Shown: piece after piece, positions 44,418-52,351 of the stretch
Numbering within the stretch: the stretch's first letter is position 1
Layout: every line of letters starts with the position of its first letter
NCBI GenBank assembly: GCA_046348855.1
Contig: JAXMDK010000010.1
Coordinates: 62,001-126,000 of the forward strand
Source: TMP-24 sp046348855
GTDB taxonomy: Bacteria > Pseudomonadota > Alphaproteobacteria > Rhodobacterales > Rhodobacteraceae
Direction: 5' to 3'
Length of the DNA: 64,000 nt
The notes under the pieces: model-generated
What the model was told of the DNA's origin: nothing
The model's input: only the letters and a program-made list of their open reading frames with translations
The model's database searches: none
Translations under genes and position numbers: made by a program

Positions 44418-45428
44418 ATGACCAAGGAGTTCCTGCCAACGACCCGCCGCAACCTGATGCTGGGTTCCGGCGCGCTGGCGCTGTCGGCCGCGATCCCGAA
44501 ATCCCTTCTGGCCGCCGATCCGATCAAGATGGCCGGCGTCTATACCGTTCCGGTCGAGCAGCAATGGGTCAGCCGCATTCATGTGGCCGCCGACGCCGCC
44601 AAGGCCGCGGGCCAGGTCGACTATACCTATACCGAGAATGTCGCCAACACCGACTATCCGCGGGTGATGCGCGAATATTGCGAATCGGGCGTGAAGCTGC
44701 TGGTGGGCGAAATCTTCGGCGCCGAGCAGGAAGCGCGCGAGGTGGTGGCCGACTACCCGGACGTCGCCTTCCTGCTGGGCTCGTCGCTCCCGCCCGACGA
44801 CAAGCTGCCGAACCTGGCGGTCTTCGACAATTACATCCAGGACGCGGCCTACCTGACCGGCATCGTCGCCGGGTCGATGACCAAGGGCAACATCGGCATG
44901 GTCGGCGGCTTCCCGATCCCCGAGGTCAACCGGCTGATGAATGCCTTCATGGCCGGCGCGCGGGAAATGAACAAGGACATCAAGTTCCAGGTCGCCTTCA
45001 TCGGGTCGTGGTTCGATCCGCCGAAGGCCAAGGAAACCGCTTTCGGCATGATCGACGGCGGGGCGGACCTGCTTTACGCCGAACGGTTCGGCGTGTCGGA
45101 CGCCGCCAAGGAACGCAAGGTTCTGGCCATCGGCAACGTGATCGACACCCAGAAGGACTATCCCGACACGGTGGTCGCCTCGGCGCTGTGGCATTTCGAG
45201 CCGACGCTGCAGAAGGCCATCGCCAACGTTCAGGCTGGCACGTTCAAGGCCGACAATTATGGCGTCTATTCGGCGATGAAGGAGGGCGGCTGTTCGCTGG
45301 CGCCGTTCGGCACCTTCGAAGGCAAGGTGCCCGAGGCGGCGGTCAAGCTGGTCGCAGACCGAACCGAGGCGATCAAGTCCGGGTCCTTCACCGTCGAGAT
45401 CAACGACAACCAGCCGCAGTCGTCGTGA
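44418..45428 (+). CDS. BMP-family ABC substrate-binding protein
   Basis: A 336-residue periplasmic receptor of the basic membrane protein (PnrA/Med-like) family, whose members bind purine nucleosides and related compounds. A Tat-like signal TTRRNLMLGSGALALSAA precedes the mature domain. Family blocks include GKLLVGEIFGAEQEARE-type sequence (here LLVGEIFGAEQEA), NIGMVGGFPIPEVNRL and GADLLYAERFGVSDAAKE. It is the first gene of a five-gene plus-strand operon: receptor, ATPase, two permeases and a cytosine-deaminase-like enzyme. GGGGAGAG lies ahead of its ATG. Confidence 0.9.
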   Translation: MTKEFLPTTRRNLMLGSGALALSAAIPKSLLAADPIKMAGVYTVPVEQQWVSRIHVAADAAKAAGQVDYTYTENVANTDYPRVMREYCESGVKLLVGEIFGAEQEAREVVADYPDVAFLLGSSLPPDDKLPNLAVFDNYIQDAAYLTGIVAGSMTKGNIGMVGGFPIPEVNRLMNAFMAGAREMNKDIKFQVAFIGSWFDPPKAKETAFGMIDGGADLLYAERFGVSDAAKERKVLAIGNVIDTQKDYPDTVVASALWHFEPTLQKAIANVQAGTFKADNYGVYSAMKEGGCSLAPFGTFEGKVPEAAVKLVADRTEAIKSGSFTVEINDNQPQSS

Positions 45429-46975
45429 CCGGCGACAAGGGTCGGGCGCAGGACATCGTCCTGCGCCTGGATCGGATCACCAAGCGTTTCGGTCCGCTGG
45501 TCGCCAACGATGCGATCAGCGTGACCCTGGCGCGGGGCGAGGTGGTGGCGCTTCTGGGCGAGAACGGCGCGGGCAAGACCACGCTGATGAACATCCTCTT
45601 TGGCCACTACACTGCCGACGAGGGGCGGGTCGAAGCGTTCGGCCAGCCCCTGCCGCCAGGCCAGCCCCGCGCCGCGCTGGCGGCGGGGATCGGCATGGTC
45701 CACCAGCATTTCACCCTGGCCGACAACCTGTCGGTGATCGACAATATCCGCCTGGGGACCGAGCGGCTGCTGTCCTGGGGCGCGGGACAGGCGGCGGCCA
45801 GGGCGCGGATCGCCGAACTGTCGCGCGACTTCGGGCTGGCGGTCCATCCCGACGCGCGGGTGGGGGCGCTGACGGTCGGCGAACGGCAGAGGGTCGAGAT
45901 CCTCAAGGCGCTCTACCGCGACGCGCGCATCCTGATCCTCGACGAGCCGACTGCCGTGCTGACCCCGCAGGAAACCGACGCGCTGTTCGAAACCTTGCGC
46001 AAGGCCATCGCCCGCGGGCTGTCGATCCTGTTCATCTCACACAAGCTGCACGAGGTGATGGCGATTGCCGACCGCTGCGTGGTCTTGCGCCACGGCAAGG
46101 TGGTGGGCGAGGTCGACACTGCCGCCACCGACCGCGCGGCGCTGGCGGCGATGATGGTCGGCGGCAGCGTGACGATGCCGCGCGCCGACCTGCGCGAACC
46201 CGGCGCGGTGCTGTTCCGCCTGGCGGCGGTGTCGACGCCCGACCGGGGCACGGCGCCGGGCCTGCGGTCGGCCGACCTGGAACTCTGTTCGGGCCAGATC
46301 ACCGGGCTGGCGGGGGTGTCGGGCAACGGCCAGGCGGCGGTGGCCGAGCTTCTGTCGGGGCTGGCGCTACCCCAGGCCGGCGCGCTGGAGCTGCATGGAA
46401 AACCGCTGGGCGACTGGAACCCGCGCCGGGCCATCGGCGCCGGCATCGCCCGCATCCCCGAGGACCGGCACAAGACCGGCACCATCGCCGATTTCACCCT
46501 GTCCGAGAACGCCATTCTCGAAGGCTATTTCCGTCCGGGTTTCTCGCGCGCGGGCCTGATCGACTGGACGGCGGCCGAGGCCTTTGCCCGGACCATTATC
46601 GACACCTACGACGTGCGCTGCCCCGGCCCGCAGGCGCGCATCCGGCTTTTGTCGGGGGGCAACATGCAGAAGCTGATCCTTGGCCGGGTGCTGGAGCCCC
46701 GGCCCGGCATCATCCTGGCCAACCAGCCCGTTCGGGGGCTGGACGTCGGCGCCATCGCCTATGTCCACGCCCGCCTGATCGCGGCGCGCGACGCCGGGGC
46801 GGCGGTCCTGCTGATTTCCGAGGACCTGGACGAAATCCAAAGCCTGTCCGACGTGATCCATGTGATTTCCGCTGGCCGCATCAGCCCCGGCTTTCGGCGC
46901 GGCAGCAAGAGCGCCGCCGAACTGGGTCTGTGGATGGCCGGGCAGGGGTTCGCGGAGGGCGCCGATGCGGCTTGA
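45425..46975 (+). CDS. nucleoside/sugar-type ABC importer ATPase (two ABC domains)
   Basis: A 516-residue ATPase starting at a GTG that overlaps the receptor stop. Domain 1 is canonical: Walker A GENGAGKTT, signature LTVGERQR, Walker B ILILDEPTAVLT. Domain 2 has the non-canonical Walker A GVSGNGQAA and Walker B ILANQPVRGLD, which is normal for this RbsA/NupA branch. It would power import by the two membrane subunits that follow, in the style of purine-nucleoside importers. An in-frame region upstream lies within the receptor gene and is not coding. Confidence 0.9.
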   Translation: MTGDKGRAQDIVLRLDRITKRFGPLVANDAISVTLARGEVVALLGENGAGKTTLMNILFGHYTADEGRVEAFGQPLPPGQPRAALAAGIGMVHQHFTLADNLSVIDNIRLGTERLLSWGAGQAAARARIAELSRDFGLAVHPDARVGALTVGERQRVEILKALYRDARILILDEPTAVLTPQETDALFETLRKAIARGLSILFISHKLHEVMAIADRCVVLRHGKVVGEVDTAATDRAALAAMMVGGSVTMPRADLREPGAVLFRLAAVSTPDRGTAPGLRSADLELCSGQITGLAGVSGNGQAAVAELLSGLALPQAGALELHGKPLGDWNPRRAIGAGIARIPEDRHKTGTIADFTLSENAILEGYFRPGFSRAGLIDWTAAEAFARTIIDTYDVRCPGPQARIRLLSGGNMQKLILGRVLEPRPGIILANQPVRGLDVGAIAYVHARLIAARDAGAAVLLISEDLDEIQSLSDVIHVISAGRISPGFRRGSKSAAELGLWMAGQGFAEGADAA

Positions 46976-48008
46976 ACCCATCGCCAATCCGACGCTGGCC
47001 CGCCGCCTGGGTTTTCCGGCGGCGGCGCTGGGCGCCACGGTGCTGGTGGCCTCGGTCCTGGCGCTGATCGCCGGGGCCAATCCGTTCGCCACCCTTGGTC
47101 TGATCGTCGACGGCGCGGTCGGATCGCGCTTTGCGCTCCTGGAGACCTTGAACCGGGCGACGCCCCTGATCTTCACCGGGCTGGCGGTGGCGGTGGCCTT
47201 CCGGGCGCGGCTGTGGAACATCGGCGCCGAGGCGCAGCTGTACGCCGGCGCCATCGTTGCGGTGCTTCTGGGAACGGGGGCGGTGGGCAGCCCCTTCGTC
47301 CTGCCGCTCACTGCCGTTGTGGCGATGCTGGCGGGGGCGCTGGTCCTGCTGGGGCCGGTCTTGCTGAAGACCCGGCTGGGCGTGGACGAGGTCGTCACCA
47401 CGCTGCTCATCAACTTCATCATGCTCCTTTTCGTGTCCTACCTGCTGGAAGGGCCGATGAAGGACCCGATGGGCATGGGCTGGCCGAAATCAGCCCCGCT
47501 GATCAAGGAGGCGCGGCTGCCCCGGCTGGTTGAAGGGTTGCGCCTGCACTGGGGCTTTGCCATCGCACTGGTGGCCGCCGTCGCCGTCTGGCTGATCGAA
47601 ACCCGCACCACGCTGGGGTTCGAGATGCGCGCCGTCGGGCAGAATCGGCAGGCGGCACGGTTCGCCGGCATGCCGGTCAACGTGGTGCTGGTCAAGACGG
47701 CGCTCTTGTCGGGCGGGCTGGCGGCGCTGGCCGGCTGGTCCGAGGTGGCGGGCGTGAAGGGGCACCTGAGCCTCGATCTGTCGCCGGGGTTCGGCTACAT
47801 GGGGATCATCGTGGCGATGCTGGCACTGCTGCATCCGCTGGGCGTGGTGGTCAGCGCCCTGTTCTGCGCCGGCATCTTCGTCGGGTCGGATTCCATGAGC
47901 CGCGCCGCCGGGGTGCCGACCTATATCGCCGACATGCTTCTGGCGGCGGCGCTTCTGTTCATGGTGCTGGCGATTCTTCTGACGCGGGCAAGGGTGGTGC
48001 GCGGATGA
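46965..48008 (+). CDS. nucleoside-type ABC permease 1
   Basis: A 347-residue BPD_transp_2-family membrane protein with about nine hydrophobic segments. Family landmarks are LIFTGLAVAVAFRARLWNIGAEAQLYAGA (cited by FRARLWNIGAEAQ) and FEMRAVGQNRQAARFAGM. It is longer than permease 2, as usual for the first subunit of these heterodimeric importers. The start overlaps the ATPase stop by 11 bases and the end overlaps permease 2 by an ATGA. Confidence 0.9.
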   Translation: MRLEPIANPTLARRLGFPAAALGATVLVASVLALIAGANPFATLGLIVDGAVGSRFALLETLNRATPLIFTGLAVAVAFRARLWNIGAEAQLYAGAIVAVLLGTGAVGSPFVLPLTAVVAMLAGALVLLGPVLLKTRLGVDEVVTTLLINFIMLLFVSYLLEGPMKDPMGMGWPKSAPLIKEARLPRLVEGLRLHWGFAIALVAAVAVWLIETRTTLGFEMRAVGQNRQAARFAGMPVNVVLVKTALLSGGLAALAGWSEVAGVKGHLSLDLSPGFGYMGIIVAMLALLHPLGVVVSALFCAGIFVGSDSMSRAAGVPTYIADMLLAAALLFMVLAILLTRARVVRG

Positions 48009-48952
48009 CCGCACTGATCGACATCCTGATTTCGGCCAGCTTCTGGGCCGCCGTGATCCGCATCGCCTCGCCGCTGATCTTCGCGACGATGGGCGAACTG
48101 GTCTGCGAACGCGCCGGGGTGCTGAATCTGGGGATCGAGGGAATCATGGTCGCCGGGGCCTTCGCGGGCTGGATGGCGGTCTATCTGGGCCTGCCGCTGG
48201 CCGGGGGCGTCGCGGTGGCGCTGGTTGTGGGGATGCTCTTCGGCCTGTTGCATGCGGTGCTGACCGTGCCGTTCGGGCTCAGCCAGCATGTCGTCGGGCT
48301 GGGCGTGACGCTGCTGGCGACGTCGGCCAGTTCCTTCGCCTACCGGCTGATGCTGCCCGAAGTGACGAGCCCGCCGAAGATCGTCCCGTTCGCGGCCCTG
48401 GATGTTCCGCTTCTGTCGGGCATTCCGCTGCTCGGCCCGGCGCTGTTTTCGCAGACGGCGCTTACCTACCTGGCCTTCGCCGTGGCGTTCGTGACCTACT
48501 GGGTGCTGTTCCGCACACCCCTGGGACTGGCGGTGCGGGCGGTCGGCGAAAACCCGGCGGCAGTCGAGGCGCAGGGCCTGTCGGTGACGGCGCTGCGGAT
48601 GGGCGCCGTCGTCGCGGGATCGGGGCTGATGGCGGTGGGCGGGGCGTTCCTGACGCTGTCGGCCTTTTCGTCCTTCTTCTTCGAAATGGTCAACGGACGC
48701 GGTTGGATCTGCATCGCGCTGGTCGTGTTCGGCGGCTGGAAGCCGGGCAAGGCGGTGTTGGGCGCCATCCTGTTCGCCGCGTTCGACGCCTTGCAGATCC
48801 GGTTGCAGCAGACGCCGGCCGGCGCGCATGTGCCCTACCAGTTCTTCCTGATGGCGCCCTACGTGCTGTCGATCCTGGCTCTGATCCTGATGTCGCGGCG
48901 CGCCGAGGTGCCGGCGGCGCTGATGCTGCCCTACAACAAGGGGGAACGTTGA
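48005..48952 (+). CDS. nucleoside-type ABC permease 2
   Basis: A 315-residue partner permease of the BPD_transp_2 family. It has IFATMGELVCERAGVLNLGIEGIM, the family hallmark (cited by GELVCERAGVLNLGIEG), and LAVRAVGENPAAVEAQGL near the C-terminal third. It forms the heterodimeric channel with permease 1. Its TGA stop shares one base with the ATG of the cytosine-deaminase-like gene, so import and breakdown are coupled. Confidence 0.9.
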   Translation: MTALIDILISASFWAAVIRIASPLIFATMGELVCERAGVLNLGIEGIMVAGAFAGWMAVYLGLPLAGGVAVALVVGMLFGLLHAVLTVPFGLSQHVVGLGVTLLATSASSFAYRLMLPEVTSPPKIVPFAALDVPLLSGIPLLGPALFSQTALTYLAFAVAFVTYWVLFRTPLGLAVRAVGENPAAVEAQGLSVTALRMGAVVAGSGLMAVGGAFLTLSAFSSFFFEMVNGRGWICIALVVFGGWKPGKAVLGAILFAAFDALQIRLQQTPAGAHVPYQFFLMAPYVLSILALILMSRRAEVPAALMLPYNKGER

Positions 48953-50229
48953 TGTTCGATCTGATCGTCAAGGGTGGCACCCTGCCCGACGGCACCGTCG
49001 CCGACATCGCCATTCGGGGCGACCGGATCGCCGCCAGGGGCAAGGTCGACGGCCCCGCCGCGCGGGTGATCGACGCCACCGGCGACCTGGTGTCGCCGCC
49101 GTTCGTCGATCCGCATTTCCACATGGATGCGACGCTGTCCTACGGCCTGCCGCGCGTCAACGCTTCGGGCACGCTTCTGGAGGGCATCGCGCTTTGGGGC
49201 GAGTTGCGCGACATCGCCAGCGTCGACGACATGATCGGCCGGGCGCTGACCTATTGCGACTGGGCGGTGTCGATGGGGCTTCTGGCGATCCGCACCCATG
49301 TCGACACCACGCCCGACCATCTGCGCGGGGTCGAGGCGATGCTGGAGGTGAAGCGGCGGGTTGCGCCCTATATCGACCTGCAACTGGTGGCCTTCCCCCA
49401 GGACGGACTTTACCGCACCACGACCGGCCGCGCCAATCTGCTGCGGGCGCTGGACATGGGAGTCGACGTGGTCGGCGGCATCCCGCATTTCGAGCGCACG
49501 ATGGACGAAGGCGCGGCTTCCGTCCGCGATCTGGCCCGTATCGCCGCCGACCGCGGGCTGATGCTGGACCTGCATTGCGACGAAACCGACGATCCGCATA
49601 GCCGCCATGTCGAGACGCTTGCCGCCGAAGTCACCCGTCACGGGCTGGGCGGCCGCGCGGCGGGAAGCCACCTGACCTCGATGCATTCGATGGACAATTA
49701 TTATGTCTCGAAGCTGCTGCCGCTGATCGCCGAAAGCGGCATGACCGCGATCCCCAACCCGCTCATCAACATCACGCTGCAAGGCCGCCACGACACGTTC
49801 CCCAAGCGCCGGGGCCTGACAAGGGTCAAGGAAATGCAGGCGCTGGGCATCACCGTCGGCTGGGGGCAGGATTGCGTGCTGGACCCCTGGTATTCGCTGG
49901 GCACCGCCGACATGCTGGACGTGGCCTTCATGGGCCTGCATGTGGCGCAGATGACCCACCCGGCCGAGATGGCGCGCTGCTTCGACATGGTGACGAATGC
50001 CAACGCCCGGATCATGAACCTGCAAGGCTATGGGCTGGCGGTCGGCGACGTCGCCTCGCTGGTGGTTCTGGATGCGGCGAACCCGACCGAGGCGCTGCGG
50101 CTCAGGCCCGACCGGCTGGCGGTCATCGCCCGGGGCAAGGTCGTCGCCGAACGGCACCGGAACGACGCGCGGCTGTCGGTTCCGGGACGGCCACCCACCG
50201 TTCGCCGCCGCCATCGGGCCGATGGCTGA
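48952..50229 (+). CDS. cytosine-deaminase-like amidohydrolase
   Basis: A 425-residue cytosolic amidohydrolase closely resembling E. coli CodA. With a constant six-residue offset, the metal ligands are His55, His57, His208 and Asp307, with catalytic Glu211 and His240, Gln150 and Trp313 also kept. The substrate-contacting pair differs: CodA has Asp314, and this protein has Cys308, with Gln306 before it. The natural substrate may therefore not be cytosine but another aminated pyrimidine, purine, triazine or creatinine-like ring. It ends the BMP-type importer operon, so its substrate is probably what that importer brings in. Confidence 0.85.
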   Translation: MFDLIVKGGTLPDGTVADIAIRGDRIAARGKVDGPAARVIDATGDLVSPPFVDPHFHMDATLSYGLPRVNASGTLLEGIALWGELRDIASVDDMIGRALTYCDWAVSMGLLAIRTHVDTTPDHLRGVEAMLEVKRRVAPYIDLQLVAFPQDGLYRTTTGRANLLRALDMGVDVVGGIPHFERTMDEGAASVRDLARIAADRGLMLDLHCDETDDPHSRHVETLAAEVTRHGLGGRAAGSHLTSMHSMDNYYVSKLLPLIAESGMTAIPNPLINITLQGRHDTFPKRRGLTRVKEMQALGITVGWGQDCVLDPWYSLGTADMLDVAFMGLHVAQMTHPAEMARCFDMVTNANARIMNLQGYGLAVGDVASLVVLDAANPTEALRLRPDRLAVIARGKVVAERHRNDARLSVPGRPPTVRRRHRADG

Positions 50230-50235
50230 GGCGGT

Positions 50236-51015
50236 TCAGCCGGTCAGCGCCAGGATATATTGCAGGAACAGCTCGCGTTCGGTGGTGATGTCCAGCTTGC
50301 GGTAGATGTTGCGGCGGTGGTTCTTCACCGTGCCGGTGGTGATCGCCATCCGCCGGGCGATGGTCGCGGGCGGATGGCCGGCGACCGTCATGCCCACCAG
50401 TTCCCGTTCCCGCGCGGTCAGGTCGGGCCACAGCCCGTCCGGCAGGCCGGCGCTGTCGGTCAGCCCCGGTTCGCGCCCCGGCCGGGCGGTCTGGCCGGTG
50501 CGACGAAAGCCGGGCGCGCGCAGCCGGATGTCCTGCGCATGCAGCGCGGCGACGACCGGATAGTGGTTTTCCAGTCGCTGCACCTCGGCGGGCGAATATT
50601 TCTGCCGGCTGCGGTCAAGGAAGATACCCAGGCACCAGTCGTCCCCATCCTCCAGCATCACGCCCAGCTCGTCGCATATGTCGGATTCCCCGAGGAAGTC
50701 CGCGACATAGGGGCCGCGCGCCTCTGGCCCGCCGGCGCGCAGCCGCACCACGCCGGGCCGGCGGTTCTGGCGCCATCCGGCATAGAACGGGTCGAAGACG
50801 TAGTAGCTTTCCAGATATTTTCGCACGATCTCGGGCGAATAGTTGCGCCAGGACAGGAACTCGGGCCGCTGGGTGGCCGAATAGCGCACCACCGCCACCT
50901 TGTCGTGCAGGACCAGCGCGGCGATCAGGTCGATCAGCCGGTCGACATGGTCGTCGCTGCCGATCGCCGAAATCGCTGCCGTCAGGGCGGGCAGCACGGA
51001 TTGTTCGCCGGACAT
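50236..51015 (-). CDS. LuxR-family transcriptional regulator
   Basis: A 259-residue regulator: a ~180-residue N-terminal region rich in aromatic residues (FLSWRNYSPEIVRKYLESYYVFDPFY), cited by SWRNYSPEIV and YYVFDPFY, of unknown ligand, and a C-terminal LuxR-type helix-turn-helix (199-259, LTARERELVGMTVAGH, TVKNHRRNIYRKL). The ATG at 51015 is preceded by AAGGGGGG; an earlier in-frame ATG at 51048 lacks one. It is convergent with the deaminase-like gene (6 bases apart) and may control the nucleobase operons around it. Confidence 0.85.
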   Translation of the reverse strand: MSGEQSVLPALTAAISAIGSDDHVDRLIDLIAALVLHDKVAVVRYSATQRPEFLSWRNYSPEIVRKYLESYYVFDPFYAGWRQNRRPGVVRLRAGGPEARGPYVADFLGESDICDELGVMLEDGDDWCLGIFLDRSRQKYSPAEVQRLENHYPVVAALHAQDIRLRAPGFRRTGQTARPGREPGLTDSAGLPDGLWPDLTARERELVGMTVAGHPPATIARRMAITTGTVKNHRRNIYRKLDITTERELFLQYILALTG

Positions 51016-51108
51016 CCGCCCCCCTTCGGCCGGTTTCCCCGATGACATAGCGGGGCGGCGCGTCCGCTGTCCAGACCAGCCATGACCGGCGGGCCGGGGC
51101 GATGGCGG

Positions 51109-52059
51109 TCAGTGCAGGTTGCCGCGGCGTTTCCAGTCGGTCGGGGTCATGCCGAACATGCCCTTGAACAGCCGTGAAAACTGGGCCTGGTCGGAAAAGC
51201 CGAAGCGGTAGGCGACCTCGGCCATCGCCAGCCCGCGCGAGGTAGCGATGATGTCGCGCGCGGCGATCAATCGTTCCTCGCGGATGAATTGCGACACGGT
51301 CTTGTTGGTATCGCTGAACAGCTCGTGCAGATAGCGCTTGGATATGCCGCAGGCGTCGGCCACCAGTTCGGGCGACAGGTCCGGGCTCGACAGGTTCTGC
51401 CGCACCAGCCGTTCCGCCCGCCGCAGATGCCCGGCCCTGACCGCGCTGCGCACGCCGTCGTCCTGGTCGATCCGGTCGTCGAGCGCCAGCGCCAGCACCT
51501 CGACCAGCTGCCGCCCCAGCAGCGTCGCGGCATGGTCCTGGGCCAGGTCCAGCCCCTGCAACTGCCCCATCAGGTTGGCGAACAGCGCCGGCACGCCCGC
51601 GCGCGCATCGACGATCTTGGCGCAGAATCGGTCGGGGTCGCGCACCTTTTCGGCCAGGGCGCGCTTTGACACCTTCAGGACGTTCAGGTCGTTGGCCGTG
51701 TCGTAGGAAAACCGATAGGGCTCGTCGCCGCGTTCAAGGATGAAACCGCCGGGATCGCAGCGCACCTCGCGGCCCAGCTGGCGGAACTCGACCGGGCTGT
51801 GGCGCGGCAGGGTGATCAGATATTCCTCTTCGCGAATGTGCGACAGGTGATGCGGCCGGCGTTCGAATTGCAGCGCCTCGGTGGTCAGCCGCGACAGCGA
51901 CACCTGGCCCAGTTGCCGTCGGACCAGCCGACCGCTGAAATCGCGCGCCTCGCGGAAGGTCAGGTGCAGCGGGAAATAGGTTTCGGAAATGACGCGATCC
52001 CAGTGGGCCGCGCGCTGCGGCGGCGCGATCCGGTCCGTGCTGTGAGTCATGACCTCCAT
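51109..52059 (-). CDS. AraC-family transcriptional regulator
   Basis: A 316-residue regulator with an AraC-binding-like N-terminal domain (ISETYFPLHLTFREARDFSG, FILERGDEPYRFSY) and a C-terminal double helix-turn-helix (about 215-312: LVADACGISKRYLHELF, AEVAYRFGFSDQAQFSRLFKGMFGMTPTDW, cited by FGFSDQAQFSRLFK). The ATG at 52059 follows GGGGAG at good spacing; 52050 is too close to its site. It is divergent from hyuB, and three tandem repeats in the shared region are candidate binding sites. Confidence 0.88.
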   Translation of the reverse strand: MEVMTHSTDRIAPPQRAAHWDRVISETYFPLHLTFREARDFSGRLVRRQLGQVSLSRLTTEALQFERRPHHLSHIREEEYLITLPRHSPVEFRQLGREVRCDPGGFILERGDEPYRFSYDTANDLNVLKVSKRALAEKVRDPDRFCAKIVDARAGVPALFANLMGQLQGLDLAQDHAATLLGRQLVEVLALALDDRIDQDDGVRSAVRAGHLRRAERLVRQNLSSPDLSPELVADACGISKRYLHELFSDTNKTVSQFIREERLIAARDIIATSRGLAMAEVAYRFGFSDQAQFSRLFKGMFGMTPTDWKRRGNLH

Positions 52060-52142
52060 GCGCACACTCCCCAAGCGCCCGCAACAAAGCGTTAGCAGGA
52101 ACCGGCCTTCGATCAAGAAAATTGCGCGGGCGATCCCGGCGG

Positions 52143-52204
52143 GTGCGCGGTGCGACAAGCGGTTGTGCGCCCGGCGACAAACGGGTGCGCGGATCGGCAA
52201 GCGA
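52143..52204. promoter_or_regulatory. three tandem ~21-bp repeats, candidate AraC-family operators
   Basis: Units begin at 52143, 52165 and 52185, each with GTGCGC followed about 3 bases on by GCGACAA (the third reads TCGGCAA) and then GCGG, ACGG or GCGA. The 20-22-base pitch puts each unit on the same face of the helix, as AraC-family regulators bind direct repeats. The array lies between araC-type gene and hyuB (292 bases). Confidence 0.6.
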
Positions 52205-52351
52205 ACCCGCGCGGACCTGCAAGATCGCCGGGCCGGTTTTGCCCCAGACTTGTCCAATGGCGCAGGGCCGGGGCGGGAGGACGCCGTGGCGCTGCGGTGC
52301 CGGACAAAGGGCCGCGCCACGGGGCCGGCCTCCGACAAGGGGAGAGACAAG

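Noticed and set aside
45425..46975. The second ABC domain of the nucleoside-type ATPase as another degenerate ATPase.
   Set aside because: Its GVSGNGQAA and ANQPVRGLD variants are normal for this RbsA/NupA-like branch and not a novelty, unlike the 27637-30351 protein.
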